Assembly: GCA_946478965.1 (NCBI GenBank)
Contig: CAMLDQ010000086.1
Span: 1-8,294 of the forward strand
Source: an uncultured Methylobacillus sp.
Lineage (GTDB): Bacteria > Pseudomonadota > Gammaproteobacteria > Burkholderiales > Methylophilaceae
Direction of reading: 5' to 3'
Length of the DNA: 8,294 bases
The notes below the pieces were generated by a model, which saw nothing but the letters and a program-made list of their open reading frames with translations, made no database searches and was not told the DNA's origin. This document shows positions 6,016 through 8,294 of this stretch, piece after piece. A program made the translations under genes and the position numbers. Each line of letters starts with the position of its first letter. Position 1 is the first letter of the stretch.

Positions 6016-6498
6016 ATGAAAGGCGACAAGAAGGTCATCCAGTATCTCAACAAGGCACTGACGCTTGAGTTGACTGCAATCAACCAGTATTTCCTGCATG
6101 CGCGCATGTACAAGAACTGGGGGTTGCTGGCACTCGCAAAGAAGGTGTATGAGGAATCCATCGAAGAAATGCATCACGCCGACAAACTGATCGAGCGCAT
6201 CCTGTTCCTGGAGGGATTGCCCAACCTGCAGGACCTGAACAAGTTGCTGATCGGCGAAAACGTGCCGGAGTGCATGAAGTGCGACCTTGACCTCGAAATC
6301 GGCGGGCGCACCCTGTATATTGAAGCCATCGCGCACTGCGAAACCGTCAAGGATTACGTGTCGCGCGACATCCTGACCGACATCCTCGACGACACCGAGG
6401 AGCATATCGACTACCTGGAAACGCAACTGAGCCTGATCAAGCAGGTCGGCGAGCAAAACTACCTGCAATCCGCCATGGGCGAAATGCCGAACGGCTGA
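6016..6498 (+). CDS. bfr: Bacterioferritin (haem-type, iron storage)
   Basis: A 160-residue four-helix-bundle subunit of the 24-mer shell that oxidises Fe2+ and stores it as a ferric mineral in the cytoplasm. [15 protein letters not shown] and [16 protein letters not shown] are the Bfr N-terminal signatures. Ferroxidase ligands Glu18, Glu51, His54, Glu94 and His130 are in place, and Met52 is the inter-subunit haem ligand. At position 127, where E. coli, Azotobacter and Pseudomonas BfrB have the bridging Glu, this protein has Thr ([10 protein letters not shown]), with Glu at 128 and 129. A CMKC pair lies at 86-89 in the loop before helix C; E. coli Bfr lacks it. ATG 6016 has agagga (6003-6008) seven bases upstream; the upstream open frame is not family-like. 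It lies downstream of its partner bfd. Confidence 0.95.
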   Translation: MKGDKKVIQYLNKALTLELTAINQYFLHARMYKNWGLLALAKKVYEESIEEMHHADKLIERILFLEGLPNLQDLNKLLIGENVPECMKCDLDLEIGGRTLYIEAIAHCETVKDYVSRDILTDILDDTEEHIDYLETQLSLIKQVGEQNYLQSAMGEMPNG

Positions 6499-6559
6499 CC
6501 AACCCTCCATTGCCATCGGGCGGCGCTGGCAAGCGGCATCGCCCTATTGATTGCCTTCC

Positions 6560-7075
6560 ATGCTGGTGAACAGCTTTGCCCCGGTCGCCGCACCCAACGC
6601 GCGCCTGCTGATCCTCGGCTCCATGCCAGGAAAAGCCTCGCTCGCCGCCCATCGGTACTACGCCCATCCGCGCAACCTGTTCTGGCCCATCATGGGAGAA
6701 CTTTTAGGCGCAAATCCGGAACTGCCCTACGAGGAACGACTGGGCGTATTGCGCAATTCAGGTATCGCGTTATGGGATGTGCTGCAGGAATGCTTTCGCG
6801 CCAGCGCGCTCGATTCGGACATTGTGGAAGCCTCCATCGTCGCCAACGATTTCGCGCCGTTCTTCGCCCAGCACCCCGGCATCCGCCATGTATTTTTCAA
6901 CGGTGCCAAGGCGGAGCAGGCTTTCCGGCGTTATGCGCTACCGACATTGGCGCATCTGCCCGATCTGGCATTCACTCGACTGCCTTCCACCAGCCCGGCC
7001 AACGCGTCGATCCCGCCTGCAGCACGGATGGCGCAGTGGCAGGCGCTCAGGGCGGAAATGGAACGGGGCGGCTGA
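6560..7075 (+). CDS. DNA-deoxyinosine (hypoxanthine) glycosylase, UDG superfamily family 6
   Basis: A 171-residue monofunctional DNA glycosylase. The family removes hypoxanthine, the product of adenine deamination, from DNA to start base-excision repair. The first motif LILGSMPGKASL (17-28) corresponds to the UDG motif 1 region, where this family lacks the usual catalytic Asp/Asn. YYAHPRNLFWPI (33-44) follows; its Asn39 is, as I recall, the residue reported as catalytic in the archaeal prototype. The second DNA-binding motif is LPSTSPANA (141-149). ATG 6560 gives a family-like start, although the ribosome-binding site is weak; the in-frame TTG at 6551 adds only three residues. It lies 61 bases after bfr on the same strand, so read-through from the iron genes is possible, and 16 bases before the convergent gatB end. 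A mug or other UDG family member is less likely because of the YYAHPRN motif. Confidence 0.88.
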   Translation: MLVNSFAPVAAPNARLLILGSMPGKASLAAHRYYAHPRNLFWPIMGELLGANPELPYEERLGVLRNSGIALWDVLQECFRASALDSDIVEASIVANDFAPFFAQHPGIRHVFFNGAKAEQAFRRYALPTLAHLPDLAFTRLPSTSPANASIPPAARMAQWQALRAEMERGG

Positions 7076-7091
7076 GCACCCCGCTTTTGCA

Positions 7092-8294
<1,203 letters not shown>

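Noticed and set aside
6519..6545. Possible terminator hairpin after bfr (gggcg / cgccc)
   Set aside because: Only five base pairs with a 17-base loop and no T-run; not a convincing intrinsic terminator.

Overview
The window reads as an ordinary, densely coded chromosomal segment of a betaproteobacterium. The closest fit is the Nitrosomonadales/Gallionellaceae type. This rests on protein similarity remembered from those families, on the metX-metW pair, on the AmpG and DUF1223 types, and on the GC-rich coding bias. It is an inference, not a database result. There is no rRNA, tRNA, CRISPR array, insertion sequence or phage gene, and no gap between genes exceeds about 100 bases.

Layout, left to right. 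(1) The 3' end of metX overlaps metW by four bases (methionine biosynthesis). (2) A six-helix membrane protein of the TauE/SafE (DsbD_2) type lies on the minus strand, tail-to-tail with metW. (3) Divergent from it are an AmpG-type muropeptide permease and then a secreted thioredoxin-fold DUF1223 protein. (4) On the minus strand are exodeoxyribonuclease III (xth), starting at TTG, and a small DUF6812-like protein whose 3' end overlaps the DUF1223 gene by 18 bases. (5) Divergent from xth, only 32 bases away, is pyrE. (6) An iron module follows: a promoter overlapped by a good Fur-box match, bfd (bacterioferritin-associated ferredoxin), and a haem-type bacterioferritin gene. (7) Next is a family-6 UDG-superfamily DNA-deoxyinosine (hypoxanthine) glycosylase. 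(8) On the minus strand, tail-to-tail with it, is gatB, which runs off the right edge.

Functional links. MetX and MetW serve the same pathway. Bfd reduces Bfr to release stored iron, and the Fur-box promoter places at least bfd under iron-starvation control. The hypoxanthine glycosylase produces abasic sites of the kind ExoIII incises, so two base-excision-repair genes flank the iron-storage pair; a joint programme is speculative. All three tail-to-tail junctions (998-1000, 3835-3852, 7076-7091) are too short for a separate intergenic terminator.

No clearly new multi-gene system is visible. The points most worth a second look are the bfd control region (Fur box plus an inverted repeat reaching the ribosome-binding site), a non-canonical ferroxidase-ligand position in Bfr (Thr127 where Glu is usual), and the very compact xth/pyrE divergent start.
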